Positions 44,935 to 54,902 of a DNA stretch of 64,000 bases are shown here, piece after piece. Within the stretch, counting starts at the first letter, position 1. The number at the start of each line of letters is the position of its first letter. The position numbers were made by a program, and so were the translations under genes. This stretch comes from Lysinibacillus sp. B2A1 (lineage in GTDB: Bacteria; Bacillota; Bacilli; Bacillales_A; Planococcaceae). The notes under the pieces are model-generated. The model made no database searches. It saw only the letters and a list, made by a program, of their open reading frames with translations, and was not told the origin of the DNA. Location of the stretch: NCBI GenBank assembly GCA_002973635.1, contig CP027224.1, positions 2,676,501-2,740,500 on the forward strand. Direction: 5' to 3'.

Positions 44935-45507
44935 TTATTTAAAAAATTGTGTAATAAATTGATTAGCTTCTTGCCAATTATAGACCCGTACAACACTGTC
45001 AGGCACAGCAAGACGGTTATAAGGTGTGTCAAATAACACGACGGGTATTTTTAACTCTTCCGCTAGCATAACAGCATTATCGTGCTTATCCTCAAAGAAC
45101 GCTTCTACAGCATGTTTTTTTGCTGCTGCTAGTTTATCATGGCTACCTAGAAGCTCGATATGATCGTACGGAATTGCTTGTGTTTTAAACCAATTAACAG
45201 TAATATCTACTAGATTTTCACTGCGGGCAGAAATATAGTAGAGCTCAAAATTGTTTTGCCAAGCACTTAAAGTATTTTTAGCATCTTTCGCCACCTCAGA
45301 TACTTCATACATATAAGGTTCGTTTTCCTTAAACCATGTATTAAATACGCCTCGATCAACAGGGTGCGGAAATGCTGATAAAAAATCATATTCACAGACA
45401 TCATCAAGCGTAATATTTACATTGTATTGTTTATTAATATGTGGAATGAGTGTACTAGGACATGTCACTGTTCCGTCAATATCAATACCAAAGCGAGGTT
45501 TTCTCAT
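44935..45507 (-). CDS. HAD-type nucleotidase (YqfW-like)
   Basis: A 190-residue haloacid dehalogenase-fold phosphatase related to 5'(3')-deoxyribonucleotidases. Motif I is FGIDIDGTVT (nucleophile and acid Asp), motif II YYISARSE, the Lys lies in SHDKLAAAKK, and motif IV FFEDKHDNAV. It ends 13 bases after ispG and shares its transcript: its ribosome site GGGAGGTG is in the gap. The same gene neighbours ispG in B. subtilis (yqfW-yqfX-ispG), supporting homology. The physiological substrate is unproven. Confidence 0.8.
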   Translation of the reverse strand: MRKPRFGIDIDGTVTCPSTLIPHINKQYNVNITLDDVCEYDFLSAFPHPVDRGVFNTWFKENEPYMYEVSEVAKDAKNTLSAWQNNFELYYISARSENLVDITVNWFKTQAIPYDHIELLGSHDKLAAAKKHAVEAFFEDKHDNAVMLAEELKIPVVLFDTPYNRLAVPDSVVRVYNWQEANQFITQFFK

Positions 45508-45519
45508 GCTAGCACCTCC

Positions 45520-46635
45520 CTAGGCGTTTGCTTTTGCTGCTTCTTCAGCTGCTCGCTTTTCTTCCATTTCAGCTGCTAATTTATCAATTTCCTTTTTCAG
45601 CTCTTCTACCATCGTTTCTTCAGGTACTTTTCGAACAGTTTTGCCCTTCATAAATAGTAAACCTTCACCACGCGCCCCTGCAATACCGATGTCAGCTTCA
45701 CGTGCTTCACCAGGACCGTTTACTGCACAGCCAAGCACCGCTACTTTTAGTGGTACATTTAATTTTGAAATATACTCTTCTACTTCATTGGCAATGGAAA
45801 TTAAATCAATTTCGATTCGGCCACATGTTGGGCAGGAAATTAGCGTTGCCATATTAGAAGCCAAGCCAAAAGATTTTAATAGCTCACGTGCGACTTTTAC
45901 CTCTTCTACAGGATCAGCAGATAATGAAATACGAAGCGTGTTACCGATTCCTTTTGAGAGTATAGCACCTAAACCTGCTGCGGATTTTACAGTTCCTGCA
46001 AATAGTGTGCCTGATTCTGTAATCCCTAAGTGAAGTGGGTAATTAAAGGCCTTCGACGCTTTTTCATAGGCCTCAATTGCAAGATTTACATCTGATGCCT
46101 TCATGGATACGATAATATCGTGGAAATCCAAGTCTTCCAATATTTTAATATGATGCAGAGCCGATTCAACCATCCCATCTGCAGTAGGATAACCGTATTT
46201 TTCTAAAATATGACGCTCTAAAGAACCAGCGTTAACACCGATACGAATCGGAATGCCTTTTGCTTTGGCTGCATTGACAACCGCCTCTACTTTTTCCTTA
46301 CGACCAATATTCCCAGGGTTGATACGTACTTTATCAATACCATTTTCAATTGCTTTTAATGCTAATCTATAATCAAAGTGAATATCAGCTACTAGAGGAA
46401 TATGGATACGCTTTTTTATTTCTGCAATGGCATCCGCTGCACGCTCGTCTGGTACTGCGACACGAACAATTTGACAGCCTGCTTCCTCTAGACGAAGTAT
46501 CTCTGCTACTGTTGCTTCAACATCATGTGTTTTTGTTGTACACATACTTTGAATGAATAATTCATTACTACCACCAATTGTTAAGTTACCGACACGTACA
46601 GGACGTGTATTTGAACGGTGACAAATTTCACTCAT
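45520..46635 (-). CDS. ispG: IspG, 4-hydroxy-3-methylbut-2-enyl diphosphate synthase
   Basis: A 371-residue IspG (GcpE) of the MEP isoprenoid pathway, converting MEcPP to HMBPP. It has the TIM-barrel start [12 protein letters not shown], repeated barrel segments, and the 4Fe-4S cysteines in SCPTCGR and [12 protein letters not shown] charged Ala/Glu/Lys tail of about 20 residues ([16 protein letters not shown]) extends beyond the core domain. Its ribosome site is GAAAGGAGAG. It is probably the first gene of a two-gene operon with the nucleotidase. Confidence 0.95.
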   Translation of the reverse strand: MSEICHRSNTRPVRVGNLTIGGSNELFIQSMCTTKTHDVEATVAEILRLEEAGCQIVRVAVPDERAADAIAEIKKRIHIPLVADIHFDYRLALKAIENGIDKVRINPGNIGRKEKVEAVVNAAKAKGIPIRIGVNAGSLERHILEKYGYPTADGMVESALHHIKILEDLDFHDIIVSMKASDVNLAIEAYEKASKAFNYPLHLGITESGTLFAGTVKSAAGLGAILSKGIGNTLRISLSADPVEEVKVARELLKSFGLASNMATLISCPTCGRIEIDLISIANEVEEYISKLNVPLKVAVLGCAVNGPGEAREADIGIAGARGEGLLFMKGKTVRKVPEETMVEELKKEIDKLAAEMEEKRAAEEAAKANA

Positions 46636-46730
46636 TAACTTTCTCTCCTTTTCGGGCCATACTTTCAGCCGTCACTGTCATTTATTTTAGCAGTGTAAGA
46701 AAATAAGGACAAGGAAGAAACGTTAACATT

Positions 46731-47075
46731 TCATTTTCCACATTTGTTTTCAAATTCAAATGACAATGGAAGCTTTATATTTTCACCAGGAATAAGTGCC
46801 TGTAATTGTAAATGAGGGTTTAATTGATAAAATAACTCCAAGCGTTCAGGAAAGGTCATGGGTACTTTTGCAGGATGTAGTGCAAAGAGGCTGTGAATTG
46901 TATCTCCTTGAATAGTTTGTACAGTAATATAATTAGGTTCCCGCTGTTTTTCACAAAGAGCGTTATCTGAATTTTTTAAGGAAAATGCAGAAAATTGTAA
47001 GGAGCCCTCAGTTAAATCTACTTTCACAACAAAAGCAATAATAATGATAATGGCTGTTAACACGAATGCACGCAA
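46731..47075 (-). CDS. YqfZ-like protein with degenerate LysM-like domain
   Basis: A 114-residue protein with one N-terminal membrane helix (FVLTAIIIIIAFVVKV) and an extracellular segment that reads like a LysM: TVQTIQGDTIHSLFALHP...LFYQLNPHLQLQALIPGENIKLPL. It begins at TTG behind GGAGGGG. Its position next to ispG equals yqfZ in B. subtilis. LysM domains bind peptidoglycan, so attachment to the cell wall or spore coat is plausible but unproven. Confidence 0.6.
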   Translation of the reverse strand: MRAFVLTAIIIIIAFVVKVDLTEGSLQFSAFSLKNSDNALCEKQREPNYITVQTIQGDTIHSLFALHPAKVPMTFPERLELFYQLNPHLQLQALIPGENIKLPLSFEFENKCGK

Positions 47076-47127
47076 AAAATCCCCTCCTTTTCTACACTAT
47101 ATTTAGAAGAGGGGGGAATCATGCACA

Positions 47128-47646
47128 TTATTTTGCAATTGGTTGTTTTGGATATTTTGTAAAGGCAACAATTAATAGAGTGACTGTTAAAAGTAAGGAA
47201 AAAACAGAGATAATGGTGCTGTTAATCGGTAAATAATCTGATAGCATGCTGATAAGAGTAGCCCAGGTCATGGCAAATGTTGTTGTTCGCCAAATATGGC
47301 GGTATTCTCCGCGGCGCTTCATCACCTTTAAGATAAATAGACCCGCCAAGGCATAGAGTGCGATTTGCCCAAAGATAAGCATGGTTGTAAAAACGAAAAG
47401 CATGATGAATGTTACAGGGTACAATAGCCATTTAATGCCCTCTATATATTCAGTTAACCCGTCTATACTTGTCATATCAAATGTGTCTACGGACATACCA
47501 GCTGTAAAGCGACCAAAAGAGAAAACAGTCACGATTGTTATGAGCAGAAAGGTATATTGAATGACTTTTCCGATAGGTAATAAACGGTAGGCAGCTAGTT
47601 TTTTAGGATGAATTAAGCTGTCAATAAATAGTTGTGAGTGTTTCAT
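47128..47646 (-). CDS. DUF1189-like membrane protein
   Basis: A 172-residue protein with four membrane helices. The N-terminal pattern FIDSLIHPKKLAAYRLLPIGKVIQYTFLL resembles DUF1189 (phage-type or maltodextrin-linked membrane proteins of Bacillales), but the length is short for that family, so the call is tentative. The start is an ATG behind GGAGATA. It lies 52 bases upstream of the YqfZ-like gene and may be in the same transcript. Confidence 0.5.
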   Translation of the reverse strand: MKHSQLFIDSLIHPKKLAAYRLLPIGKVIQYTFLLITIVTVFSFGRFTAGMSVDTFDMTSIDGLTEYIEGIKWLLYPVTFIMLFVFTTMLIFGQIALYALAGLFILKVMKRRGEYRHIWRTTTFAMTWATLISMLSDYLPINSTIISVFSLLLTVTLLIVAFTKYPKQPIAK

Positions 47647-47840
47647 AGCATATCTCCTCCAATCGCTATTCTATCATGTTCAACTTTGACAAGATACGAG
47701 ATAAATAGTAATAGCTGAGAATAGAATGATAAAATGTTAACATTGTGTAAAGAAGTTAAAGGTTTTCTTTACTTTTTCTACACTATCATTTAAAGATTAG
47801 GAATAGAGTAGTAGAGATGTAAGAATTGGAGCGAATACAA

Positions 47841-49472
47841 TTGACGATAGATTGGCAAAACATACTGTTTCAATTTTTAGGCGGGTTAGGGGTTTTCTTA
47901 TTTTCCATTAAATTTATGGGAGATGGGCTTCAAAAATCAGCAGATGATCGACTGCGGGAATGGTTGAATCGATTTACAACAAATCCATTAATGGGTGTAC
48001 TTGTAGGAATAATTGTGACGATTTGTATTCAATCAAGCTCTGCAACAACGGTCATTACGGTTGGACTTGTCAGTGCGGGCTTTTTAACATTGCGTCAAGC
48101 AATCGGTGTTATTATGGGTGCCAATATTGGCACAACAATCACGGCATTTATTATTGGCATTAATATTGGTTTTTATTTTTATCCACTGTTGGCGATAGGT
48201 GCTGGTTTATTATTCTTCTTTAAGAAAGCAACCTACCAGCATATTGGACAAATCGTATTTGGCTTTGGGGGATTATTTTTAGGCTTGGAGTTAATGAGTG
48301 CCAGTATGCAGTCTATTCATCAATTGGCTGATTTTGCATCATTAACACTGCACTTAAGAGATCAGCCCGTTATTGGCATCTTTTTAGGAACAGTGTTTAC
48401 ATTGCTTGTGCAAAGCTCAACAGCTACTGTCGGTGTGCTGCAGGGCTTATATGCTGAGCATCTTATTGGCTTAGACAGTGCATTGCCTATTTTATTTGGA
48501 GAAAATATTGGTACAACGATTACAGCTGTTTTAGCATCGCTTGGGGCTTCTATTTATGCGAAGCGTGCAGCTGCGGCACATGTGCTTTTTAATGTTATCG
48601 GAACTGTTATTTTCATGATCTTTTTTACACCCTTTATACAGTTTGTTCAATGGATTAGTGAGCTTTTCCATTTAGAGCCAAGGATGCAGATTGCCATTGC
48701 ACATGGCTCCTTTAATGTATTTAATATGATTATTCAGGTACCATTTATTGGTGGATTGGCAGCGGTTGTGACAAAGCTATTGCCTGGACGTGATGGAAAT
48801 ATTGATGTCACAACGAAGCATTTAGATCCATCCTTTATTGACTCCTCTCCAGCAATTGCACTTGGGCAAGCGAAAGAGGAAGTGTTGCGAATGGGTGAGC
48901 ATGCACTACGTGGTCTTGAAGAAACATTCTTATATATGAAAACAGGTGAGGCTGTCCATATTCCGACCGTTTTACAGCTAGAGGCAGGACTGAATCATTT
49001 AGATAAGGAGATCACTAATTATTTAGTCATGGTGTCTAAGCAGCCACTTTCTCGTGCAGACTCTGTAAGACACCACACATTGCTGACAAATGTACGCGAT
49101 ATTGAACGCATTGGCGATCATTTTGAAAATATTTTAGAGCTTTTACAATATAAGGATCATCATGAGGTAAGCCTAAGTAAGTCTGCACGCCAAGATTTAA
49201 TCGGGATGTTTAGCTTGGCAATTGAGGCGGTACGCAAGAGCATTGAGGCACTGGATACTGCAAGTTTAAGCTTGGCCCAGGAAGTAACAGAGCTGGAAAG
49301 TCTGATTGATGATATGGAGGATAAGCTGAGACAAAAGCATATTGCACGCTTAAATGCAAATGAGTGCAGTGGAGCGGCAGGGATTGTTTATACAGATATT
49401 GTTAGCAACTTAGAGCGTATCGGAGATCATGCTGTAAATATAGCTGACTCTATTTTAGGAATTCGACATTAA
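47841..49472 (+). CDS. Na/Pi cotransporter family protein with PhoU-like tail
   Basis: A 543-residue protein. Two inverted NaPi repeats carry the signature QSSSATTVITV and QSSTATVGVLQ within eight to ten membrane helices. A cytoplasmic helical PhoU-like domain (about residues 340-540, with RDIERIGDHFENILELL and NLERIGDHAVNIADS) completes it. It resembles B. subtilis YqeW and E. coli YjbB, a phosphate exporter. Start chosen is TTG at 47841, nine bases after GGAG; an earlier in-frame TTG includes that site. It is not linked to the pst operon but is 6 kb from it. Confidence 0.87.
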   Translation: MTIDWQNILFQFLGGLGVFLFSIKFMGDGLQKSADDRLREWLNRFTTNPLMGVLVGIIVTICIQSSSATTVITVGLVSAGFLTLRQAIGVIMGANIGTTITAFIIGINIGFYFYPLLAIGAGLLFFFKKATYQHIGQIVFGFGGLFLGLELMSASMQSIHQLADFASLTLHLRDQPVIGIFLGTVFTLLVQSSTATVGVLQGLYAEHLIGLDSALPILFGENIGTTITAVLASLGASIYAKRAAAAHVLFNVIGTVIFMIFFTPFIQFVQWISELFHLEPRMQIAIAHGSFNVFNMIIQVPFIGGLAAVVTKLLPGRDGNIDVTTKHLDPSFIDSSPAIALGQAKEEVLRMGEHALRGLEETFLYMKTGEAVHIPTVLQLEAGLNHLDKEITNYLVMVSKQPLSRADSVRHHTLLTNVRDIERIGDHFENILELLQYKDHHEVSLSKSARQDLIGMFSLAIEAVRKSIEALDTASLSLAQEVTELESLIDDMEDKLRQKHIARLNANECSGAAGIVYTDIVSNLERIGDHAVNIADSILGIRH

Positions 49473-49539
49473 GAAATTGAAACTTTTAGCTTTGCGAGTA
49501 CGTATGAAAGGCAATGCACAGCAGAAGGAGCGAATAAAG

Positions 49540-50019
49540 ATGGAAATTGTTGGCTGGATTGTAGTGATTGCCTGCTTTATCATTTCATTTATTGGTTTGG
49601 TGTACCCCATCATTCCAGGAGTTATTTTTTTACTTGGTGGCTTTATAGTATATGGGTTATTTTTCTCGTTTACTGATTTAAGTTGGTTGTTCTGGACAAT
49701 CGAAATATTATTTGTTGTGCTGTTATTTGGTGCAGATACTGTAGCAAACGCTTTTGGAATTAAAAAATTCGGTGGTACAAATGCTGGTATGTGGGGCAGT
49801 ACCATTGGTTTATTAATTGGACCGTTCGTTATCCCTGTTGCGGGAATACTAGTAGGACCATTTTTAGGAGCAGTAATTGCTGAGTTACTTGTGGAACGTC
49901 GACCATTTGGTGAGTCCGTTAAAAGTGGTGTTGGTTCACTTGTAGGCTTTTTAACTTCGACGGTAGCAAAGGCGGTTATCCAAATTGTCATGATTATTGT
50001 GTTCTTTATCGCTATCTAA
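49540..50019 (+). CDS. DUF456 membrane protein (YqgC-like)
   Basis: A 159-residue integral membrane protein with four to five helices and Gly-rich repeats (YPIIPGVIFLLGG, IGLLIGPFVIPVAGILVGPFLGAV), the pattern of DUF456. Start chosen is the ATG at 49540, directly behind AGAAGGAG; an open extension of 21 codons upstream reads poorly. It precedes sodA as yqgC does in B. subtilis. Function unknown. Confidence 0.82.
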   Translation: MEIVGWIVVIACFIISFIGLVYPIIPGVIFLLGGFIVYGLFFSFTDLSWLFWTIEILFVVLLFGADTVANAFGIKKFGGTNAGMWGSTIGLLIGPFVIPVAGILVGPFLGAVIAELLVERRPFGESVKSGVGSLVGFLTSTVAKAVIQIVMIIVFFIAI

Positions 50020-50192
50020 TTTTTCATACATGTTTAGTTATATGAGAAAAAGGGTAGGATAGTAAACGTATTGGTTTTTCAGTCAAAAGGCTGAAATCTT
50101 TAATTTGAAGTATTTTTCGTTGAATGGTTTGACCAATTTTGATAATCTATGAATGTACTAATTATTTCTTTATTTTAGGGAGGAACATAACA

Positions 50193-50798
50193 ATGGCTTA
50201 TGAATTACCACAATTAACTTACGCTTATGACGCATTAGAACCACATATCGATGCAAAAACAATGGAGATTCACCATTCTAAACATCACAATACGTATGTA
50301 ACAAATTTAAACGCTGCTGTTGAAGGCACTGAATTTGCAGAGAAAGATATCAACGATCTAATCGCAAACCTTGATGCGCTTCCAGCTGACAAACAAACTG
50401 CTGTACGTAACAATGGTGGTGGACATGCTAACCATACATTATTCTGGGAACTAATCGCTCCAGGCGGTTCAAACACGCCAGTTGGTGAAGTTGCAAAAGC
50501 AATTGACGCTAAATTCGGTTCTTTCGATGCATTCAAAGAAGAATTTGCTAAAGCTGCTACAACTCGTTTCGGTTCAGGCTGGGCTTGGTTAATTGTTGAT
50601 GGTGACTCAGTTGCTGTTACATCAACTCCAAACCAAGACTCTCCGGTTATGGAAGGTAAAACACCGATCCTAGGCTTAGACGTTTGGGAGCATGCTTACT
50701 ACCTTAACTACCAAAACCGTCGTCCAGATTACATTGGTGCATTCTGGAACGTAGTAAACTGGGATGTAGTAGAAGCTAAATTCCAAGCAGCAAAATAA
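50193..50798 (+). CDS. sodA: Manganese/iron superoxide dismutase
   Basis: A 201-residue Mn/Fe superoxide dismutase, cytoplasmic. Metal ligands are in the usual places: His in [10 protein letters not shown] (about residue 27), His in [10 protein letters not shown] (about 82), and Asp and His in [13 protein letters not shown] (about 163 and 167). The active-site outer-sphere pattern fits Mn-type SodA of Bacillus, but metal preference needs assay. The ATG at 50193 follows AGGGAGGAAC. Collinear with sodA (yqgD). Codon use is highly biased, as expected for an abundant protein. Confidence 0.95.
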   Translation: MAYELPQLTYAYDALEPHIDAKTMEIHHSKHHNTYVTNLNAAVEGTEFAEKDINDLIANLDALPADKQTAVRNNGGGHANHTLFWELIAPGGSNTPVGEVAKAIDAKFGSFDAFKEEFAKAATTRFGSGWAWLIVDGDSVAVTSTPNQDSPVMEGKTPILGLDVWEHAYYLNYQNRRPDYIGAFWNVVNWDVVEAKFQAAK

Positions 50799-50812
50799 TG
50801 AATGAGTAATAA

Positions 50813-50857
50813 AAGGCTATGTCAACGGTGATTCACCACCCTGATATAGCCTTTTTT
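50813..50857 (+). terminator. sodA terminator
   Basis: Arms aaggctatgtca and tgatatagcctt (one mismatch pair) with an inner ggtgattcacc hairpin and a T-run at 50851-50857. Confidence 0.88.
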
Positions 50858-51112
50858 GGTGGTTTGATGGATAGAGAGGCAAAAATGACGAATTGAACAA
50901 TCAAAAAGATGGATAGAGAAGACCAAGTAATGGATAGAATCCAAAAACTTTAAGTAATTGATTGGGAATAGCAACCTTTCGCTTCAATATGCCGTCAAAT
51001 AAATGATGTTTTCAAACATGAATTCGCAAGTGCATGCTTTCCTGTCGTACCTTTGAATGGTATACTAGGTATCGTGTATTTAAACTGTTATTAGATAAGG
51101 AGGGGAATACAT

Positions 51113-53317
51113 ATGCGCAAAGCACCAGGGAAAAATCGCGCGGCGAGTGTTAAAGCAAAACATCATTCTAATTTAACATTTCGTATGAATGTCCTTTTCT
51201 TTGCTATATTTATCATATTTTCGATGTTAATTTTTAGGCTTGGCTATATGCAAATTGTTAAAGGGGAGGAATATGTACGTTTTTTAGAGAGTACAGAAGA
51301 GGTCCCTGTTAACACAAGTGTGCCAAGAGGACGTATGTATGATCGTTACGGGCGTATTTTAGTTGATAATCATCCTGAAAATGCGATTACGTATACGAAA
51401 ATGCAGACTACAACCACCGAGGAAATGCTAGACATAGCTGAAAAACTAGCGCAATTGATTGAGCAGCCAATAAACCGTGTCACGTTGCGTGATAAACAGG
51501 ATTTTTGGATCTTAAAAAATCATGATGCTGCTTATGCAAAGGTAACGAAAGCCGAAGAAAGTAAAATTAAAAAACAAGAAAATATTACAACAAGTCAAAT
51601 CAACGCACAGATTGATAAGCTAGTTCGGGAACGTATTACAAACGAAGAATTATTACAGCTGTCGGATGCTGATTTAGAAGTTCTAGCAATCTACCGAGAA
51701 ATGGCATCAGGCTATAGTTTATCACCTCAAATTATCAAAAGTGAGAATGTATCTGCCGACGAATTTGCACGTGTCTCCGAGCGACTAACAGAATTTCCAG
51801 GCGTCAATACAACAACAGATTGGAAGCGTGTAAAATTATCATCTCTTTCTATTCTAGGGCGAACAACTGTCCCAACAAAAGGGATTCCAAAGGAAAAGCT
51901 GAATTACTATTTAGCCCGAGATTATTCACGTAATGACCGTGTTGGTGAAAGTTATATTGAAGCACAATACGAGGATTTACTACAAGGACAAAAAGCAGTT
52001 GTTAAAAATATAACGAATAGAAAAGGGCAGGTAGTCGATACCGTTACAACCTATGAAGGTGAGCCTGGTAAAGATTTGGTATTAACACTAGATAGTGAAT
52101 TAACTGCTGAAACAGAGAAAATCGTAGAAGAAGAATTACTTAATATAAAAGCACGTTCCGGTTCAAAATTATCAGACCGCGCCTTTTTAGTTATGATGGA
52201 TCCAAATACTGGAGACATATTATCAATGGTTGGTAAGAAGATTGAAAAAGATTCAGAGACAGGAAAAAATGTAGTCGTTGATTATTCGTATGGTAACTTT
52301 ACAACAGCTTATGAGGCAGGTTCTGCAGTTAAGGCAGCAACATTACTAACGGGGTACAATTTAGGAGCCATTACAACACGGACTGTATTAGGTGATGAAC
52401 CCATCACGTTATTGGGTACTAGGCCAAAAAAATCTATTTTTAACCCATATGGCTATATCCAGATGGATGGTTTAAGAGCCTTAGAGCAATCTTCTAACGT
52501 ATTTATGTTTAAAACTGCTCTACTGATTAATAAAACACCTTATAGCTATGGAATGCCTCTACGTTTAAAGGACGATACATTCCAAAAAATGCGTAATTCC
52601 TATGCACAATTCGGTTTAGGAGTAAAAACAGGGATCGATTTACCAAATGAATTTAGCGGTGTACAAGGTCCTTCTGGTCCAACCTATGGAGGGAAGTTAC
52701 TTGACTTAGCGATTGGACAGTATGATACGTATACACCATTACAATTAGCACAATATATTTCAACAGTTGCTAATGGCGGCTATCGAATTCAGCCACATGT
52801 TGTTAAAGAGGTACGTCAGCCATCAAAAGATGGACAGGAGCTTGGTCAATTAGTAACAGAAATAGGACCAACGATTTTAAATCAAATTGATAATTCATCA
52901 GATGAAATTAACTATGTAAAACAAGGGCTTCGCCGTGTCTATACAGGTGCGAATGGTACAGCTAAAAGACAGTTTGCAAATGCACCATATACAGCAGCAG
53001 GGAAAACAGGAACAGCTGAGGTAATATATTATGGGGATTTACGAGAAAATTGGGGTACATATACACTTACGTATACACATGTTGGTTTTGCCCCTTATGA
53101 AAATCCTGAAATTGCCTATGCTGTAGTTATTCCTTGGGCATCAACAAACCCTAGTCAACCTTTTTCGGCAAATAGTGATATTGCAAGAAAGGCTCTGGAT
53201 AAATACTATGAGTTAAAAGAAAAATATAAAACTGAAAAAGTAACAGATAGTGATGTAACACAGCCTATTTTACCAGCTGTGACAAAGGATAAAATTGGTG
53301 AAGATGAACAACAATAA
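51113..53317 (+). CDS. pbpA: Class B penicillin-binding protein (PbpA/PbpH-like transpeptidase)
   Basis: A 734-residue monofunctional transpeptidase: short basic cytoplasmic tail, membrane anchor (about residues 27-47), PBP dimerisation domain (RGRMYDRYGRILVDN at about 72), then the transpeptidase domain. Active-site motifs: SxxK as SAVK in AGSAVKAAT, SxN as SSN in EQSSNVFMF, and KTG in AAGKTGTAE. B. subtilis PbpA and PbpH are needed together for rod shape. Its location between sodA and pst matches pbpA (yqgF) of B. subtilis. There is no PASTA repeat, so it is not PBP2B or SpoVD. An extended -10 (tggtatact, 51058-51066) precedes it. Confidence 0.9.
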   Translation: MRKAPGKNRAASVKAKHHSNLTFRMNVLFFAIFIIFSMLIFRLGYMQIVKGEEYVRFLESTEEVPVNTSVPRGRMYDRYGRILVDNHPENAITYTKMQTTTTEEMLDIAEKLAQLIEQPINRVTLRDKQDFWILKNHDAAYAKVTKAEESKIKKQENITTSQINAQIDKLVRERITNEELLQLSDADLEVLAIYREMASGYSLSPQIIKSENVSADEFARVSERLTEFPGVNTTTDWKRVKLSSLSILGRTTVPTKGIPKEKLNYYLARDYSRNDRVGESYIEAQYEDLLQGQKAVVKNITNRKGQVVDTVTTYEGEPGKDLVLTLDSELTAETEKIVEEELLNIKARSGSKLSDRAFLVMMDPNTGDILSMVGKKIEKDSETGKNVVVDYSYGNFTTAYEAGSAVKAATLLTGYNLGAITTRTVLGDEPITLLGTRPKKSIFNPYGYIQMDGLRALEQSSNVFMFKTALLINKTPYSYGMPLRLKDDTFQKMRNSYAQFGLGVKTGIDLPNEFSGVQGPSGPTYGGKLLDLAIGQYDTYTPLQLAQYISTVANGGYRIQPHVVKEVRQPSKDGQELGQLVTEIGPTILNQIDNSSDEINYVKQGLRRVYTGANGTAKRQFANAPYTAAGKTGTAEVIYYGDLRENWGTYTLTYTHVGFAPYENPEIAYAVVIPWASTNPSQPFSANSDIARKALDKYYELKEKYKTEKVTDSDVTQPILPAVTKDKIGEDEQQ

Positions 53318-53320
53318 AAG

Positions 53321-53355
53321 AAACCGCTAGGCATCTCGATGCTCTAGCGGTTTTT
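53321..53355 (+). terminator. pbpA terminator
   Basis: Arms aaaccgctag and ctagcggttt with a partly paired loop (gcat/atgc), followed by five T; begins three bases after the stop. Confidence 0.88.
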
Positions 53356-53370
53356 ATCTGTCATGATATA

Positions 53371-53412
53371 GAAAACACGGTATGAGAGGTAGAGTCTGCA
53401 TACCGTGTTTTC
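53371..53412. terminator. Second terminator hairpin, serving the leftward small gene
   Basis: Arms gaaaacacggtatg and cataccgtgttttc (14 bp perfect) with A/T runs. It faces the gene ending at 53440. Confidence 0.85.
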
Positions 53413-53439
53413 TTCTATATAATAGTGCATATGAAAATC

Positions 53440-53634
53440 TTATGCAGATAGTTGTTGAATAGCTAATTCAAATTGTTGCTTTGGTTTTTTCCCATAAAGC
53501 TCTATATTATTACAGAAATAGGACTCAACCATAAAATCAACAGCTTCCTGTAAAGAGAATTCTCGATGTTCCATTACGAGTGTTAGATATGTTTTGAAGT
53601 AATCGGCATTTTGTACTTTTACATGCTTAATCAC
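53440..53634 (-). CDS. Small hypothetical protein, 64 aa
   Basis: An unrecognised small acidic/aromatic protein with TYLTLVMEHREFSLQEAVDFM and ESYFCNNIELYGKKPKQQFE. The start chosen is GTG at 53634, eight bases after AAGAGGAG. The frame stays open for 12 more codons to a TTG at 53670, but that start has no ribosome site. The ordered helical pattern and good initiation region favour a real gene. No links to the divergent pst operon are apparent. Confidence 0.6.
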   Translation of the reverse strand: MIKHVKVQNADYFKTYLTLVMEHREFSLQEAVDFMVESYFCNNIELYGKKPKQQFELAIQQLSA

Positions 53635-53727
53635 AAAGTCAAACTCCTCTTCTATTAATTCTTGACACAATTGCTTATTATAGCATCTTTCAATAAGGAA
53701 GCAAGTATTTGCAATTGTAAATTCTTC

Positions 53728-53774
53728 TTTACAATCGTTTACAAAGCATTACATTCCTTTACGTCTCTTTTACG
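53728..53774 (+). promoter_or_regulatory. Pho box: five PhoP-binding repeats
   Basis: Hexamers TTTACA (53728), TTTACA (53738), ATTACA (53748), TTTACG (53758) and TTTACG (53769) recur every 10-11 bases on one face of the helix, matching the TT(A/C/T)ACA PhoP consensus of Bacillus. A -10-like TATAGT lies at 53806-53811, in front of pstS. Confidence 0.88.
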
Positions 53775-53863
53775 AACTGTTTATACGACTTCAACAATCA
53801 AACATTATAGTAAAGATTGTAAGACAAACAACTATAAAAAAGTTAGTGACGGAGGCAAATGAG

Positions 53864-54838
53864 ATGAAAAAGTGGAAGTACTTAACGATGACAGCGGTAA
53901 TGGGTTCAGCTTTAATGCTTGGTGCATGTGGCAGTGACTCTGCGCAAAATGGTAACAATGCAGAAACAAAAACACCAGCAAGCTCAGAACAAGACACTGC
54001 TGACAAAAAACTGCAAGGGGCTGTAGCTGGGGATGGCTCATCAACAGTAGCACCTATTATTGAAGCAGTTGTTGAAGAGTATGCAGGAACTCAACCAGAT
54101 GTCAAAGTATCGGTAGGTGTTTCTGGTACTGGTGGTGGCTTTGAAAAATTCATCGCAGGTGAGACAGACTTTTCTAACGCATCTCGTAATATAAAAGATG
54201 AAGAGAAAGCAAAACTTGAAGAAGCAGGAATTGCTTTTACTGAGTTAGCTTTAGCATATGATGGCTTATCAGTAGTAGTGAACCCAGAAAATGATTGGGC
54301 AAAGGATTTAACGGTAGAGCAATTAAAGAAAATTTGGATTGAAGACGGTACTGAGAAAAAATGGTCTGATATTGATCCATCTTGGCCAAGTGAAAAAATC
54401 GTATTCTATTCACCAGGTACTGACTCAGGTACGTATGATTACTTTGATGAAGTAATTTTAGATGGTGCTGATTTAGTAAGTGCTGCTACATTATCTGAGG
54501 ATGATAACATGCTAGTTCAAGGTGTTGCTGGTGACAAAAATGCAATTGGCTTCTTCGGCTATGCTTACTACTTAGAAAATAAAGATAAATTAAGCATTGT
54601 GAAGGTAAATGGTGTTGAGCCAACAAATGAAACAATCGAAGCAGGCGAGTATTCACCACTTTCACGTCCACTATTCACATATGTAAAGAATAGTGCAATG
54701 AAAGATAACGAAGCAGCATATGATTTCATCAAATTTACACTTGAAAATGCAGGCGATATGGCAGAGGCAGTTGGTTATGTCCGTCTACCTGAAGACAAAT
54801 ATGCTGAAGGCTTAAAAACATTAGAAGGCTTAAAATAA
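53864..54838 (+). CDS. pstS: PstS, phosphate-binding lipoprotein
   Basis: A 324-residue solute-binding lipoprotein: lipobox LMLGAC (Cys22), low-complexity linker, then the phosphate-binding domain. Binding motifs are GDGSSTVAPI near residue 60, GVSGTGGGFEKF, ETDFSNASRNIK and YSPGTDSGTYDYF. It captures phosphate for PstCAB. Start is the ATG at 53864 behind GGAGG; an upstream in-frame GTG overlaps it. The Pho box upstream predicts induction by PhoP under phosphate starvation. Confidence 0.96.
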   Translation: MKKWKYLTMTAVMGSALMLGACGSDSAQNGNNAETKTPASSEQDTADKKLQGAVAGDGSSTVAPIIEAVVEEYAGTQPDVKVSVGVSGTGGGFEKFIAGETDFSNASRNIKDEEKAKLEEAGIAFTELALAYDGLSVVVNPENDWAKDLTVEQLKKIWIEDGTEKKWSDIDPSWPSEKIVFYSPGTDSGTYDYFDEVILDGADLVSAATLSEDDNMLVQGVAGDKNAIGFFGYAYYLENKDKLSIVKVNGVEPTNETIEAGEYSPLSRPLFTYVKNSAMKDNEAAYDFIKFTLENAGDMAEAVGYVRLPEDKYAEGLKTLEGLK

Positions 54839-54902
54839 GAAGACATGCATAGAGGGAAAGAGATGTATGCTCTTTCCCTCTCTTATTTGAAAGGAGCACC
54901 CC

